From Gadus chalcogrammus (Eukaryota > Chordata > Actinopteri > Gadiformes > Gadidae): DNA of 64,000 nucleotides. Location of the stretch: positions 2,628,573 through 2,692,572 of the forward strand of contig NC_079422.1 in NCBI RefSeq assembly GCF_026213295.1, written 5' to 3'. This document shows, in pieces, positions 1 through 10,892 of the stretch (within the stretch, counting starts at the first letter, position 1; every line of letters starts with the position of its first letter). The notes below the pieces were generated by a model. It saw nothing but the letters and a program-made list of their open reading frames with translations. It was not told the origin of the DNA and made no database searches. The position numbers and the translations under genes were made by a program.

Positions 1-161
1 TTAGCCGCTACCAAAACAACTAGCTCGTCACCGCTGATTTCATTTCAACAATTAAAAATACGAACTTCATAGTAAATAAACCCACGTTTCCACTGCTCGA
101 TGCTGTGCTCATTCGTGTCGATTATGTTGTAACGTTTAGGGGACGTGCTGTAATGAAATAA

Positions 162-530
162 ATGAAACATAATCCGGTGGTGGTGATGAAAACTACATTG
201 AACGGCAGCCGCCATATTGTTATGCCCAAACGGCGCCTGCGCATACATCGCGCTTCCAACGAGATCCCGTTTTTCTCGAGAAACAGGCAGAGAAGAGAGA
301 ACGCAAAAATGCCACCAAAGAAAAAGATGAAACCTATTGCAGGTCAGCAAACTATTGCAGCTGCATTTTCTGTCCCCACTACCTCTGCACTCCTCCCTGA
401 CTCTGATCAGCCTAGAGAGAGTACCTCAACATTGCCTGTACCTACTTCTGCCTCCCCCTCTACTGAGCCTGATGAGCCCACTGCAGAAGAAGTGCCTCAA
501 CCTTCTACATGTTCCTCCCAAAAAAAGTGA
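162..530 (+). other. Unassigned open reading frame, 122 codons
   Basis: The frame opens with ATG; a second ATG at 309 starts a lysine-rich stretch (MPPKKKMKPIAGQQTIAAAF) followed by a Ser/Thr/Pro/Glu-rich tail. The basic start resembles the N-terminal leaders of some transposase-derived proteins, but no catalytic domain follows and the frame ends at 530. No splice site or neighbour supports it. It may be a fragment of a mobile element or chance. I do not assign a function. Confidence 0.15.
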
Positions 531-540
531 ACTTTTCTGA

Positions 541-2589
541 AGCAGTGGCTCACCACATACAAATGGCTGCGCTTTTCAGATGACAATTTCATGTATTATT
601 TGTTTAATTTCAGATACATTTTGAACATACATTAATATATCCGTTTATTATAACCATATCATACCACCATCAAGGAGTTTAACACTATTAATTTAATTTA
701 AGAAATAGAATAATAATAAAAAAGAAACACATTTTTTAAACTGGGGAGTCGGGACCCATTGAATTTCTCAGGGACCCACCCAACTCGCCACCTGTGGGTC
801 CCGGGGACTCACTACATTGAAAACCTATCAACATCACTGCATAACGATGTCCAGTCAGGTATTTGAAGGAACCTTTTAATGTAACAAAACTAGGTCACTG
901 AAACGCGTAATCAACAGCGAAAATCCCGCCCAAAACAAACCCTGGTTACCCCGGCGGCAACCCCCAACATGGTCTCTCCCACGTGCAGGCCCCCACCCTC
1001 CTGTTCTTCACAGGCCCTCCCCCAGCTGACCTAATGATTCACCCCCACACTGATTGACAAGAAGAACATTGCAAAACATACAAACACACAAACTATTTAA
1101 ATGTCCCAGGGTCGCTACATTATTGTTTTACATGAATTTCTGTTTCAAATGTGAGGAAAATGCGCTAAATGTGAGGAAAGTGAGCTAAATGTTGAAAATG
1201 TATTAGCTAAAAAAATTTAAACAAATTTTTACAAACGGCAACCCATAAGCGTAGCCAGCCAGTCCTGTCCCAGACAGCAATGGGGCGTCGAAAACGAGGT
1301 GATTGTTGGTTAGAATAGTCTGTTTCCGTCAGACGACTAAAATTCACCGTTGGATCAACGTGGTGGATAGTCGTTATCTCGACGGTCGGAGAATGTCGAA
1401 AAATACTACGTTGTTTCAACGATGATTTGCGTGCTAATTTTCAATGTCATTTACCACACGTCGAAATGGCGTTGAATTGCGGTTGTAACGCATATTAGCA
1501 ATTTTCCTGATAGTCTGATTGTCATTTTGTAATGAGATCAATTAATGCTTATCCTTGTAGATAATCTGCAGGTATGGCCATTGAATGTCGCAGCTACAAC
1601 TATTTCTGGCAGGAAAACTGGTCTATATACTTTTAGCAAGCTCACACAAACAGCTTTCACAAATCCAATAAAGATCACTGGTTAAGAAAACCCCATTACA
1701 ACAGTGGCATTTGAGAGGGGTTAAAACACAGAAGCTGCAATTTAGAAATCCTAGTTAAGCGATGTAAATACCATGAGATCTGCTCACAATTCACATAGGC
1801 CTAGTTCAGATCCAAAGTTAGTCATAAGATAAGCCCCAAAGCCCACTCCTCATACCTCATTGATTTCCACGCCCCTCTTCTTTGAAATAATTACTCAAGA
1901 GTTTGGCTTGACAAAATTTAAGGTTTTAATACCCATTTGAATGTGTTTTTTGAAAACTGTGTTAAGGAATAAACAAACTACATTAATGGAAATATGTTGC
2001 AAGGTTGTAATAACACAGAAAAACAAGTTTACTTGAAATAAAAGCGACCAGAAATATTTCCAACATTTTAAATGTTTGTTATATTTGCACCATGGTGTAC
2101 AAATTACAGATAGCACATCTCAAAGCACTACTTTCAGAAACTTATTCAAAAACCCATTTGCACTGAGAAATGTAAATGTGGAAACATCCACATCAATATC
2201 TTTAAAGACATGTACAGCTTTACAAAAAATATGTGAAGGCCATGCATACACATACAGGCCACAACTATTTATTGATATCATTTCAGAACACTGCTTTCAG
2301 TGACTAATTTAAACATATTTGCACTGGTAGGAAATGCCCAAAACAGAATAAAGTGGGGAAAAATTGTAGCAGGGAAGAAATGTAATAAAATATAAAAAGA
2401 TTATTTTTTCCCAAGTGTGCCAATGTAGTATGCAGTATACTAAACAATGAGGCATAGCAAACACTTGAGGAATGGCTTCAAATTACATTCCCCAAACATA
2501 GATATGGACAAAGGAGATGCATGAATGAGGCAAGTAGTTGTCCTCGTCTCCGTAACAAAAAATAGTGATGGCAAAATTTACACCCAAAC
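541..2589. other. Gene-free stretch, no recognised feature
   Basis: AT-rich DNA with short frames only. A small hairpin with 9-bp arms GGGACCCAC / GTGGGTCCC lies at about 771-802. A GC-richer patch near 940-1,050 has no recognisable coding content. I see no gene here. Confidence 0.5.
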
Positions 2590-2815
2590 AGCAGAGGTGC
2601 ATTTAATCAATGGGATATGTGAAATGGGTTTCTTTGTAACTAAATCAACTGTAGATGATAAAGACTGAACCAGAGGATAGCACACTGTTCTGGAGAAAAG
2701 CACATGCTGGAGCATCGCTTATAAAGGCACACACCTTTAGAGGTTTACCTCTGAAGGTTTTCTCAGCAGCTGGGTGAGGTCATCGACAAATGCTTTCAGG
2801 TATTCATACATCATA
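2590..2815 (-). pseudogene. Deleted remnant of the EnSpm-like transposase
   Basis: Read on the minus strand, 2,690-2,815 matches the part of the plus-strand transposase at about 11,545-11,690 (the segment around GTGACCTTCAGAGGTAAACC and the GATGCTCCAGCACATGC block). The adjoining 2,590-2,690 matches its 3' end at about 12,640-12,740 (CTATCCTCTGGTTCAG). The two blocks are about 950 bp apart in the larger copy and adjacent here, so this is an internally deleted copy in opposite orientation. It has no usable frame. The similarity is visible by eye; percent identity was not computed. Confidence 0.75.
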
Positions 2816-2935
2816 CACATTGTTGGTACCCCTGTGTTAATAAAATAAAAACTTGAAACTGACTAAAGTAATGATACATCAATATTTCTTAGTAATCAGA
2901 CTTTTAATGGAATTTTGGTTTAACAGAATAATTAA

Positions 2936-3074
2936 GCAATATCACACGAGAGGGAGTGCTGTTGTACTGAATATCAGCACGGCTGTGATTCTCTTCGGCA
3001 CTCGACCGACGGCCTCGTACCTAAGACCGAATCACAGCCGTAGTACAACAGCACTCCCTCCTGTGTGATATTGC
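2936..3074. repeat. Foldback MITE-like inverted repeat
   Basis: The sequence starts GCAATATCACACGAGAGGGA and ends with the near-perfect reverse complement (TCCCTCCTGTGTGATATTGC). The arms are about 55 bp, including GAGTGCTGTTGTACT and CGGCTGTGATTC, around a GC-rich loop. It would form a long hairpin and looks like a non-autonomous DNA element. A related fragment (AGTGCTGTTATACTCTATAT) lies at about 3,428. No coding capacity. Confidence 0.8.
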
Positions 3075-4150
3075 TTTTATACAACAGTTCTACAAGCACC
3101 ATTCATTAGTTAACAATAATAAGCAACAACATATTATGATCAGATTTATTTTGTTCATTAATGATTTATTTGGCTCCGCCAACACAAATAGATCTGAAAC
3201 TGGACTGGGAGTGAACTGTTGCCAAGCAACACTAGCATTACATTAGGTTCCCTTGGTCCTCTTCTGGCGACCATTCGTAATTCAACTCAAATGTTATTCC
3301 TGAAAACATGTTCATATTTGCTGTGCAAAATTAGCTGCAATCTAAGCTACAAAAAGATTGTTAATAACATTAACGGTTATGAGAACACCCGTAAAGCGGA
3401 GCGATACGTGTATAGTTAAAAGACCAAGTGCTGTTATACTCTATATCAGCACTGGAATGCCTCTTGTCCAATCAAATTACTTGGTCGGAACTAACTTGGA
3501 TAATTTGTAATAATCTTCACCTTCTGCCTCAACTTCTTGTAGTAGAGCTTCTTGGCCTCTTGTGGCACGAAGAACTGCAGCATTTCTTGGAGAGTGCATT
3601 CAGATTACATGTAGAAATAGTTTTCACTCTGGGCGAAAATCAGGTATCCAGGACCATGTGCCCGCTGAGCTACAGCCTTGACAACCTAATAGTGCTTAAT
3701 TTCATAATGCATTTGATGGTGTTGCCTTTGATTCACGAATTCTCCATTCAGCCCACTGCACGCATTCTCCTTCATCTTCTGCAAGACACAAATGCAAACA
3801 TAAGAAATTAATGAGAGAAATCATAACACTTACATTTATCTGCCAGTTTACGTCTACCCGCCGGTCCAAACAACAGTGGCGGTTGTCATATTAAATCTAG
3901 GCACTAAGGCCACATACAGCTGATGCTCATGAAGTAAGGCGGATAAGAAACTGATAACTACTGATTTCTCCTTGCCTGGCACAGTCCTTAACATATGTTA
4001 GCTTGCTGGTAGTTCTACCATGAGGACTCAAATCACGCACGGCTGGCCGCCAATCACCAGCTACCAATCACCTACCTACACCTGCTCTATAAAGAGTAGT
4101 CTAACATATGTCTTTGCTGCTCAGGTCTTCGTTCAACGCATGAGCTGCTT
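3075..4150. other. Gene-free stretch with one unassigned frame
   Basis: A 127-codon frame at 3,428-3,811 opens inside the MITE-like fragment near 3,428 and resembles nothing I recognise, so I do not call it a gene. The rest is AT-rich. From about 3,960 the sequence becomes GC-richer and may be the 5' untranslated end of the DIRS-type element that follows. Its exact left boundary was not found. Confidence 0.4.
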
Positions 4151-4197
4151 TACTGTGCTTTCGATTTTCGCTTCGCTAAATCTCGTCGCCCAGTACC

Positions 4198-5685
4198 ATG
4201 TCGATAAATATACACCCAGAGGCCGTAATGTCGGATTCCGATGAGGACGCTTTTCCTCCATCTCCTGCCGTATCGCGGAGGAGTTCGAGAATCCAATTAA
4301 GATCGGCTTCTTGGGCGTCTTGGCCAACCAAATAACTGCTGGAACTCCTGACCCAAGAAGGCGTCCCAGTGGAAGTCTGCTTGTCGCGGGCGGCTGCCCT
4401 GCAGCTTGCCGACACAGTGCTGGGGGAACATCTCCACGCTCCACTCTCTCCAACGTTCACTCCGGATGCCGCCGCTGCTGGCTCGGCTGCTGCGACTACT
4501 ACAAAACCCGGCAAAAAGCGTGCTGGTCGGCCTACTACCTCCGGCCCGGGCAAGCGAGCGCGGAAAGCCGGTAATTTCGGTCCACGGGATCCTCATCACC
4601 ACCCCCAACATGTCCCCGACGCGGACCTCCGCCAGGTTCTACACACCCTCGCCGAGTCGGTGCAAAGCCTCGGCGCCAGGATGGATGCTGTCGAAACACC
4701 AGGCCGCATTCCCGGACGGGTCCAGGCCCACAACCCGCCGTCGTTCATCGCCACGGCGCCTTTTTCTTTCCAGCAACCATCCGGCTCGGCTCCCTCCGCC
4801 TCCACAGGCTATGCACCTGGCACGTGCTCTGGTACCACGGCTACTGCAGCCCCCGCGGTAGCCCCTTTCGCGTATTCTCTCGCTACTGCTCTACCAGTCC
4901 AGCTCCAGGGTAGGAGCTTTATTACGCCCGCCGCGGCTACGGTTTCTCAGACCAAAAAAAATAATATACTCCAGGGCAGAGACGTTAATCTCGCGGCCTT
5001 ACTGTTACCCTCCCCTGCCATAGAGCGTCAATGGGTTGATTGCGGTGACGTGTCCGTTCTTTTGAAAACGTCAGATCCTAGACTTTCGCGCAATCTCTCT
5101 TTTGGTGAGTTCGTCATTACATTCGGGATTTACAGAGACATTATGTGCCAAGTTTATCCGGATAGGAGGGCAGAACTTGACGCTTACCTCGCTATTATCG
5201 CCGACCTCAACCAGCGCTACGGCGGAACGTTATTCTATGAATATCATAAAGCATTTTCTGCCAAGTCTGCCCAATGGATCGCCATGCTTAACGTGAGGAT
5301 TGATTGGTCCACTACGGACACCGAGCTTCTGCTCCACCACTTCGGTGGCCATCAGTCAATTTCATGTGCTATCTGCAGTTCCCACGGGCACACAACGGTG
5401 CTATGTCCCAAGACCGCTACTACTGCCCCCGTCTATGCCTCTAAAACGCCACTCGTCCATAGTGGCGTTAACGTAAGACAACCGTGCGATCGTCTCGGAC
5501 GGGCTATCGTTTCTTTCATTGGGAGGCCCATCTGTAATAATTTTAATGAATCTGCCTGTTCTTACCATCAATGTAAATTCTCCCACATCTGCAGCTTTTG
5601 CAGGGACCCGCACCCGAAATCCACCTGCCCCCGCCGCCAAAGGCCGGCAATTCAAGGGAGGGGCCATCCCTCCAAGAGATTTTAA
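4198..5685 (+). pseudogene. DIRS-type gag (ORF1) with one premature stop
   Basis: The likely start is ATG at 4,198 (MSINIHPEAVMSDSDEDAFP). The frame is interrupted by TAA at 4,333-4,335, then stays open to 5,685, about 495 codons in all. Residues rich in Ala/Pro/Ser form the first half. A zinc knuckle of the form C-x2-C-x4-H-x4-C is encoded at 5,365-5,406 (CAICSSHGHTTVLC), followed by a Cys/His cluster near the C-terminus (NNFNESACSYHQCKFSHIC). In DIRS elements this protein is thought to bind the RNA and package it. The last 88 bp overlap the pol frame. The single stop suggests fairly recent inactivation. Confidence 0.75.
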
Positions 5686-5822
5686 AATCTACCCCAATTA
5701 ACATTGCTTCTCTTTCATCATTCCTCTCATCGCACCCCGACTCCGGTTTTGTAGACCATCTCATCACGGGCCTTTTACAATGGTTCCGGGTGGGAGTCCT
5801 TTCTCCATTGTCCACTAAATAT

Positions 5823-6486
5823 TAGGCCTGCAGCGGATTCGAATTGTATCCGAATCCGTTCGGTTCGTTTACCACAGTTCGGAGCATTCTGGAGATCCGC
5901 GGATTTCGGTTTCATGAAGGCATTGCCTTATGTAGCGTTTTTTGCCTACTGTAGCCTACGTCCGATACAAAAGGGTGTTTAGGACCCAGCGGAATGCATT
6001 CTCTCCAGTGCTGCCCGAGCCAATGAGACTTTTCCCGCCCCTCCCTTCAGCCTGTCAGCGTTCAAAACAAACTGGGCTTTAAACTTTAAGCGGTCCATGA
6101 CAATTTATGAATGGAAAAGATGAATGGAAATGACAATAAGAGGAAATTTGAGGAAGCACCAGCCTCATTAAAGTCAGCCGTGTGGGATCATTTCGGTTTT
6201 AGTGTGAAGTGCGATGATCAGGGGAAAAAGACAGTTGACAAGCAAAGGACAGTATGCAGACACTGTTTCTCGTCCTTCGTTTACTCCTCGGGTAGCACTT
6301 TGAATATGGCAGGACACCTTCGCCGCAGCCACCCAACTATTAATGTGAATAATGTGATTAATGTGGAAAAAAAAGTCTGCCTTTTTACTATCACGGACAT
6401 GATCCTAATCCGAACCGTATCCGAAACCGAGGCCCAAAACGGTTATCTGAACCAAACCGTGGACACACTGATCCGTTTCACCACTA
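5823..6486 (+). mobile_element. hAT element (664 bp) nested in the DIRS pol gene
   Basis: The insertion is flanked by a perfect 8-bp target duplication CTAAATAT (5,815-5,822 and 6,487-6,494). Its ends are TAGGCCTGCAGCGGATTCG on the left and, reversed, TAGTGGTGAAACGGATCAG on the right, an imperfect inverted pair. An 8-bp duplication and a BED-finger gene inside are typical of the hAT superfamily. Removing the insert rejoins the pol frame on both sides. The transposase core is absent, so this is an internally deleted, non-autonomous copy carrying only the N-terminal coding region. Confidence 0.9.
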
Positions 6487-7331
6487 CTAAATATGTGGCA
6501 AAAAATCTCCAGTCAGCTCTGGCAGAACCAGAAATAGTGTCTGCTCTTCTGGCTAAAGAGCTTCTCAAAAATGATGTTATCGGCCCATTTAGTTCTCCCC
6601 CCTTTTCTTTCTTTAGAATAAATTCTCTCGGCGTCGCTACCCGGAGACATTCAGGGAAAAAATGTCTTATTTTTGACATGTCTTCTCCTCACTCTGACTC
6701 TTTCGCTAGCGTTAACGAATGTATCCCACCAGAACCATTCTCGTTGTACTATGCCACTATCGACCACGCCATCGCGTTGATAAAAATCGCAGGCCAGGGA
6801 GCCTGGCTCGCTAAAGCCGACATTAAAGATGCTTTTAAAATAATGCCCATTCATCGGTCCGATTGGCCGTTGTTCGGTGTGAAATGGCGGTCTAAATTCT
6901 ATTTCGCAGTTAGACTAACATTCGGGTGTAGGAGCAGCCCCCACCTCTTCAATTTGCTATCTGAGGCCCTATGCTGGATTATGCTAAATATATGTAGGTT
7001 GCCATTCGTTCTACATCTGCTGGACGATTTTTTGCTTATTGACTTTCCATCCAACCAAACCAGCGTCCTGGATACTCTTAAGAGAGTGTTCAGCGAGATC
7101 GGAGTTCCCTTATCTGAAGAGAAAACAGAGGGGCCAGGTACCGCAATCGAATTTCTAGGCCACCTCAATTTCGCTATGCGTATTATACCACAAGGACGCT
7201 CGTTCATCTCTCGCCTCCTAGATCTGGCACATTCGGTCCCAAAACTGAACGATGTGATACACCTCAACGAAGGCTGCAGGTCCGATCTCAAATTCTGGTC
7301 GTTCCTCATCGCTAACTGGAACGGAATTTGA
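6111..7331 (+). CDS. Chimeric frame: hAT BED zinc finger fused to DIRS reverse transcriptase
   Basis: This single 406-codon frame begins inside the nested hAT (ATG at 6,111). Residues 21-75 form a BED-type zinc finger: WDHFGF at 25-30, C49-x2-C52, H69 and H74. The frame then leaves the hAT at 6,486 and continues without a stop into the DIRS reverse transcriptase, with ADIKDAFKIMPIH (motif A), FGCRSSPHLFN and the catalytic LLDDF near 7,014-7,031. It stops at TGA 7,329-7,331. The fusion is a product of the insertion, not an ancestral gene. Whether it is ever expressed is unknown. Confidence 0.7.
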   Translation: MEKMNGNDNKRKFEEAPASLKSAVWDHFGFSVKCDDQGKKTVDKQRTVCRHCFSSFVYSSGSTLNMAGHLRRSHPTINVNNVINVEKKVCLFTITDMILIRTVSETEAQNGYLNQTVDTLIRFTTTKYVAKNLQSALAEPEIVSALLAKELLKNDVIGPFSSPPFSFFRINSLGVATRRHSGKKCLIFDMSSPHSDSFASVNECIPPEPFSLYYATIDHAIALIKIAGQGAWLAKADIKDAFKIMPIHRSDWPLFGVKWRSKFYFAVRLTFGCRSSPHLFNLLSEALCWIMLNICRLPFVLHLLDDFLLIDFPSNQTSVLDTLKRVFSEIGVPLSEEKTEGPGTAIEFLGHLNFAMRIIPQGRSFISRLLDLAHSVPKLNDVIHLNEGCRSDLKFWSFLIANWNGI

Positions 7332-7756
7332 TTCTTCTATAACGACACGCCTGAATCATCTGATTCTCTCGAACTATTCACCGATGCGGCCCCCTCGGTC
7401 GGGTTTGGGGGTTTCTTCCAAGGGCAATGGTTCGCTGGGAGATGGCCGGTCGAATTCTGCACATTCGCCCTCGGGTCAGAGTCGTCTGCGTTGTTCGAGC
7501 TCTACCCTATTGTGGCAGCTAGCGTTCTGTGGGGCCAAGCATGGCGGCGTAAACGTATCACCATGTTTTGCGATAACGAAGCAGTGGTGGCTATCATTAA
7601 TAAAAAGCGATCTGCATGCCCCACTACCATGCTCAGACGTCTCACATGGCAGTCCGTCACTCTCAATTTCATCATTAATGCTGAGCATATACCTGGTCAC
7701 CATAATAGTCTTGCTGATTCTCTCTCTCGTTTCCGTTTCCAGGAATTCAGACGTCT

Positions 7757-8853
7757 ATGCCCCGCAGTGAATACGGACCCAATAATCAGCCCACCCTTCC
7801 ACGAACTCCGGCAGGATTAGGCAACAGGCTAAATTCGCTGCTAGACTCCGCGAGTGTTTTTATGGCAAAAGCTCTAGCGCCATCTACCCTCAAAGCTTAT
7901 AGCTACGCGTGGTCCCTGTTTAATTTATTTTGCATTTCCATGCACGTTTCAGTTCTTCCAGTGTCGGTACCTATCGTCTGCGCTTTTATTGTCCACTGCT
8001 TCGAATCTCATAGACATAAATTGTCTACGATTCGGGGGAATATAGCTGGTATTCAATTTTATGCTAGATGCCAAGATCCTGGCTCTCCTAGTCTATTTTC
8101 GGCTCCCGAAATCCGTCTCTTATTGAAGGGCATGTATAAATCGGTGCCAAAAGTACCAGACAAATGCTCTCCTATCACACTCGATATATTGAACAGATTA
8201 GTGTGCGCTCTTAGAGCTGGGAAATTCCATCCTTATTTTAACACATTACTTGAGACAGTGCTTCTGACTGCATTCTACGGGTTTATGCGTCCAGGGGAAT
8301 ATACGTCTCCTACTCAGACTTTTTCCCCTACACGGGGCCTGGCTTTTGCTGATGTCACCTTCTCTGCAAGGCATTTTTCCATCTTCTTAAAACGGTCCAA
8401 AAGCGATAGCCTAGGGGCAGGTGCTACTATTATCATTTCAAGAATCAACAACTCTCTCTGCCCTTATATGCTTCCATGCTCCTTTACCTCAAGCTCCGGC
8501 AACGCACGCCTCCCGAATCACCTCTGTTTATTTTGCCTAACGGCCGGCCAATGACTAAAGAGTGGTTCAGAGTCCATCTCGCGAAGGTGGTAGAAGGGTG
8601 CGGCCTATCATCTCCCCTCTACACTGGCCACTCCTTCCGGATTGGAGCAACTACAGCCGCTGAACAAGGGTTGCCGGACGCGCCTATCAAACGGCTGGGA
8701 AGGTGGTCTTCCACAGCCTACGAATCCTACATCCGGTCGAATTCAAGGTTCTTCCATCAAGTGCACGCGATGCTCTCTAACGTTGGTCAAGGCAGGTTTA
8801 ACACGTTTTCAACTGTAGCTGTTTCTGGCGGCCTGTTTCCATTCCAGGGTTAG
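7757..8853 (+). pseudogene. DIRS-type tyrosine recombinase, frameshifted
   Basis: The frame begins at ATG 7,757, overlapping pol by 64 bp, and runs to about 8,470. There it shifts and continues in another frame to 8,853 (about 365 codons combined). Recombinase landmarks are the catalytic Arg region GFMRPGEY (about 8,279), the His-x-x-Arg box GHSFRIGATTAA (about 8,626) and the candidate nucleophile Tyr in LGRWSSTAYESYIR (about 8,727). The first lies before the shift and the others after it, so no intact enzyme is made from this copy. The family enzyme integrates the circular DNA copy without a target duplication. Confidence 0.8.
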
Positions 8854-8880
8854 TCTAGTCTTAGTGTCAAGCTGTCATTT

Positions 8881-9136
8881 TAGTCTATTTGTTTTAGTTA
8901 CGTTTATATTCTTTCTTGTGTTATCGAAATATATTGCACTATGTATTTAATTACAGTTATTGTCACACGCCCAGCATGCACGTTGCGTCCCGTTGCGTTT
9001 TTCTCACGCGATAAAGGTTTGTGATGACGATATTTTGTCATTATTTTCGTTGCTAAAAGCAACACTATTTGCAACTACTGGTGGTGGTGGTTATCAGGTA
9101 CTAAATTCATAAAGCAAAATTCGGTTTCATAACTCA
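8881..9136. other. Likely 3' untranslated end of the DIRS element
   Basis: AT-rich DNA with no frame, followed by the tandem-repeat block. A GGTGGTGGTGG tract lies near 9,080. No terminal repeat was identified. Confidence 0.3.
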
Positions 9137-9575
9137 GGTTAACCTGCAGCAACCCCGGCGAGTGTGACCACGTCGGTGGATCATCTAGAAAACACTGAGT
9201 TCGCTGTCACGTCAGTGGCGTACATAGGAAAAATAAAACTCAAGGTTGCAGCGGCAACCCCGGTGAGTGCGTTGACCGCGTCGGTGGTAACAACTCGGGC
9301 ACTCGTGAGTATGACCACGTCGGTGGCACGTTATCTAATACTCATGGTTTGACAGCAGTAACCCCGGTGAGTGCGTTGCTCACGTCGGTGGGAACAACTC
9401 AAGCACTCGTGAGTTCGTTGCGCACGTCGGTGCGGTACAACACAGAACTCTACGTTCGTTGCAGCAACCCCAGTGAGTGCGTTGCCCACGTCGGTGGGAA
9501 CAACTCAAGCACTCGTGAGTTTGTTGCGCACGTCGGTGCGGTACAACACAGAATTCCACGTTCGCTGCAGCAACC
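9137..9575. repeat. Degenerate tandem repeat, unit about 110 bp
   Basis: The motif GCAGCAACCCC...GTGAGTGCGTTG...CACGTCGGTGGGAACAACTC...GCACTCGTGAGT recurs about four times. The last two units (about 9,355-9,465 and 9,466-9,575) are nearly identical, and earlier units are more diverged. Within units, CACGTCGGTG occurs twice, giving a half-unit substructure. Short frames across it on both strands are repeat artefacts. Confidence 0.8.
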
Positions 9576-10067
9576 CAATGTACTGCACAACTAAATTGCC
9601 CAAACAAGTTCTAGCTTTTGTGAGGGACAATAACCTTGAAATGACGGTTACATGAATTGATCCTGTCAAAAACATCAAAATGGCACCCAAGCAAAATATA
9701 CAAATAAGGTAAAACAACATGAACCTTAACGTTCTACGGTCGTACTGATATTTACAGCAATAAGCTAATAATTACTTCTTATTATATACAACTCTTGGTA
9801 AGTAGATTAACACGAATAGCGATCATGTTTGACGGTCGGTCTGTTAGGAATTTTTAAACCAATTATACTATGAATGTCATCCATTATATTAGTTTTAGTC
9901 CCATTTCCCAAGAAATAACGTTGTCATGGTGACGCGCTGCGTCCCTGACTAGCAGCTAAATCCCGCAAAACCGTCACAGGGAAATCCAAATCATTAAAAT
10001 GATCGATTTGCTACGGGAAATCGACCCGTGGACATGTCGGCCCATCTACATATTGTACCATAATACT
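9576..10067. other. Gene-free stretch, no recognised feature
   Basis: AT-rich, no convincing frame, splice structure or repeat. Confidence 0.4.
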
Positions 10068-10345
10068 AGAGCTGTTAGTTAAACGCGTTATTAACGCGTT
10101 TAACTGTGCATTTTTTTTTTTAAATACTTTTTTTTTTTCGTTCACGAATCGTATGTTCGTTCAGCCTGGTTTCCGGTAGCGGTAAATCGCATCATGGAAT
10201 GGACCCCATTGCACGGTTCTCAGCTGAGTCAGTCAGACTCAGTGGAGTTAGTGCTACCGGAAACTCGACTGAACGAACGAACGATTCGCGAACGACTCCT
10301 CGTGGCGAACTGAATCACGCAAACTGGGTCACGGAAACAAATCAT
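10068..10345. repeat. hAT-like terminus with internal foldback
   Basis: TAGAGCTGTTAGTTAAACGC at 10,068 followed by GTTATTAACGCGTTTAAC resembles the end of a fish hAT element. Just inside, CGTTCACGAATCG...GTTCGTTCAG (about 10,139) is answered in reverse by CTGAACGAAC...CGATTCGCGAACG (about 10,262), with CCGGTAGCG / GTGCTACCGG further in. No coding sequence. Confidence 0.5.
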
Positions 10346-10892
10346 TAAATCCACCACTAATGCGCACAGAAGTGTGCCCCCTCATTACATTTTAACCAAT
10401 CTGATCGCAGGTGTCGGGTGTCGCCATAATAAGAATGCATGTACTTTTTCAACTTGAAGGGACTTGGGCAATGCCATTTCAAAATATTACATAACTAAAA
10501 ACGACATGTTATTCAATGTTAACATTCAAATACACATTCACACAGAATGCACGGTTTTAATCCTGTTAGATAAGCACACTGCAAGCCATCTCAGAAATAG
10601 CATATCTTAGTTTATTACAGCTGTAGGACCTTCTACACTTCAAAGTGAATGTATTTGTATATTTATCCTGAAATAGGTCCTTAATATGCTATACATTATT
10701 AGAAGGGGGATTCTCCGCTTGCATGTGAAAGGGTTCAATGCAACTGTTCATTGTTGTCACACTATGCCATCAAAACTAACTGTTTTTTTTCTTCTTCATT
10801 TGCATATTTATGGGACACTGAAGACCATTCAAAGCTCACTGCAGAAAAGGTATCAAACTTGCATTTCATAATTGCATCCGATACACACAGAG
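10346..10892. other. Stretch upstream of the EnSpm-like transposase
   Basis: No gene seen. It may contain the 5' end and promoter of the transposon that follows, but I found no clear terminal inverted repeat. Confidence 0.3.

Larger units (their letters stand above)
5598..7820 (+). pseudogene. DIRS-type pol: reverse transcriptase and RNase H
   Basis: The pol frame runs 5,598-5,822, is broken by the hAT insert, and resumes at 6,487. Reverse transcriptase motifs are ADIKDAF, SSPHLFN and LLDDF. After a TGA at 7,329-7,331 the same frame continues through RNase H: FTDAAPSVGFGG, MFCDNEAVVAII and HHNSLADSLSR carry the expected acidic positions. It ends at 7,820. So pol has two lesions: the 664-bp insertion and one nonsense codon between RT and RNase H. 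The family enzyme copies element RNA into DNA. Confidence 0.8.
4150..8880 (+). mobile_element. DIRS-type tyrosine-recombinase retrotransposon, decayed
   Basis: Domain order on one strand is gag with a zinc knuckle, reverse transcriptase, RNase H and tyrosine recombinase. The recombinase in place of a DDE integrase and the overlapping frames are characteristic of DIRS/Ngaro-like elements. gag overlaps pol at 5,598-5,685 and pol overlaps the recombinase at 7,757-7,820, each in a different frame. No methyltransferase domain was seen between RNase H and recombinase. The copy is dead: premature stops at 4,333 and 7,329, a frameshift near 8,470 and a hAT insertion at 5,823-6,486. Outer limits are approximate because I could not identify the terminal repeats. 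Confidence 0.85.

Noticed and set aside
4133..4611. Minus-strand frames opposite gag (104-125 codons)
   Set aside because: GC-rich antisense shadows; the plus strand has the gag domain and zinc knuckle.
6443..7309. Minus-strand frames opposite reverse transcriptase
   Set aside because: Shadows of the pol frame without domain similarity.
9137..9575. CRISPR-like array
   Set aside because: Units are about 110 bp, degenerate, without unique spacers, in a vertebrate genome.
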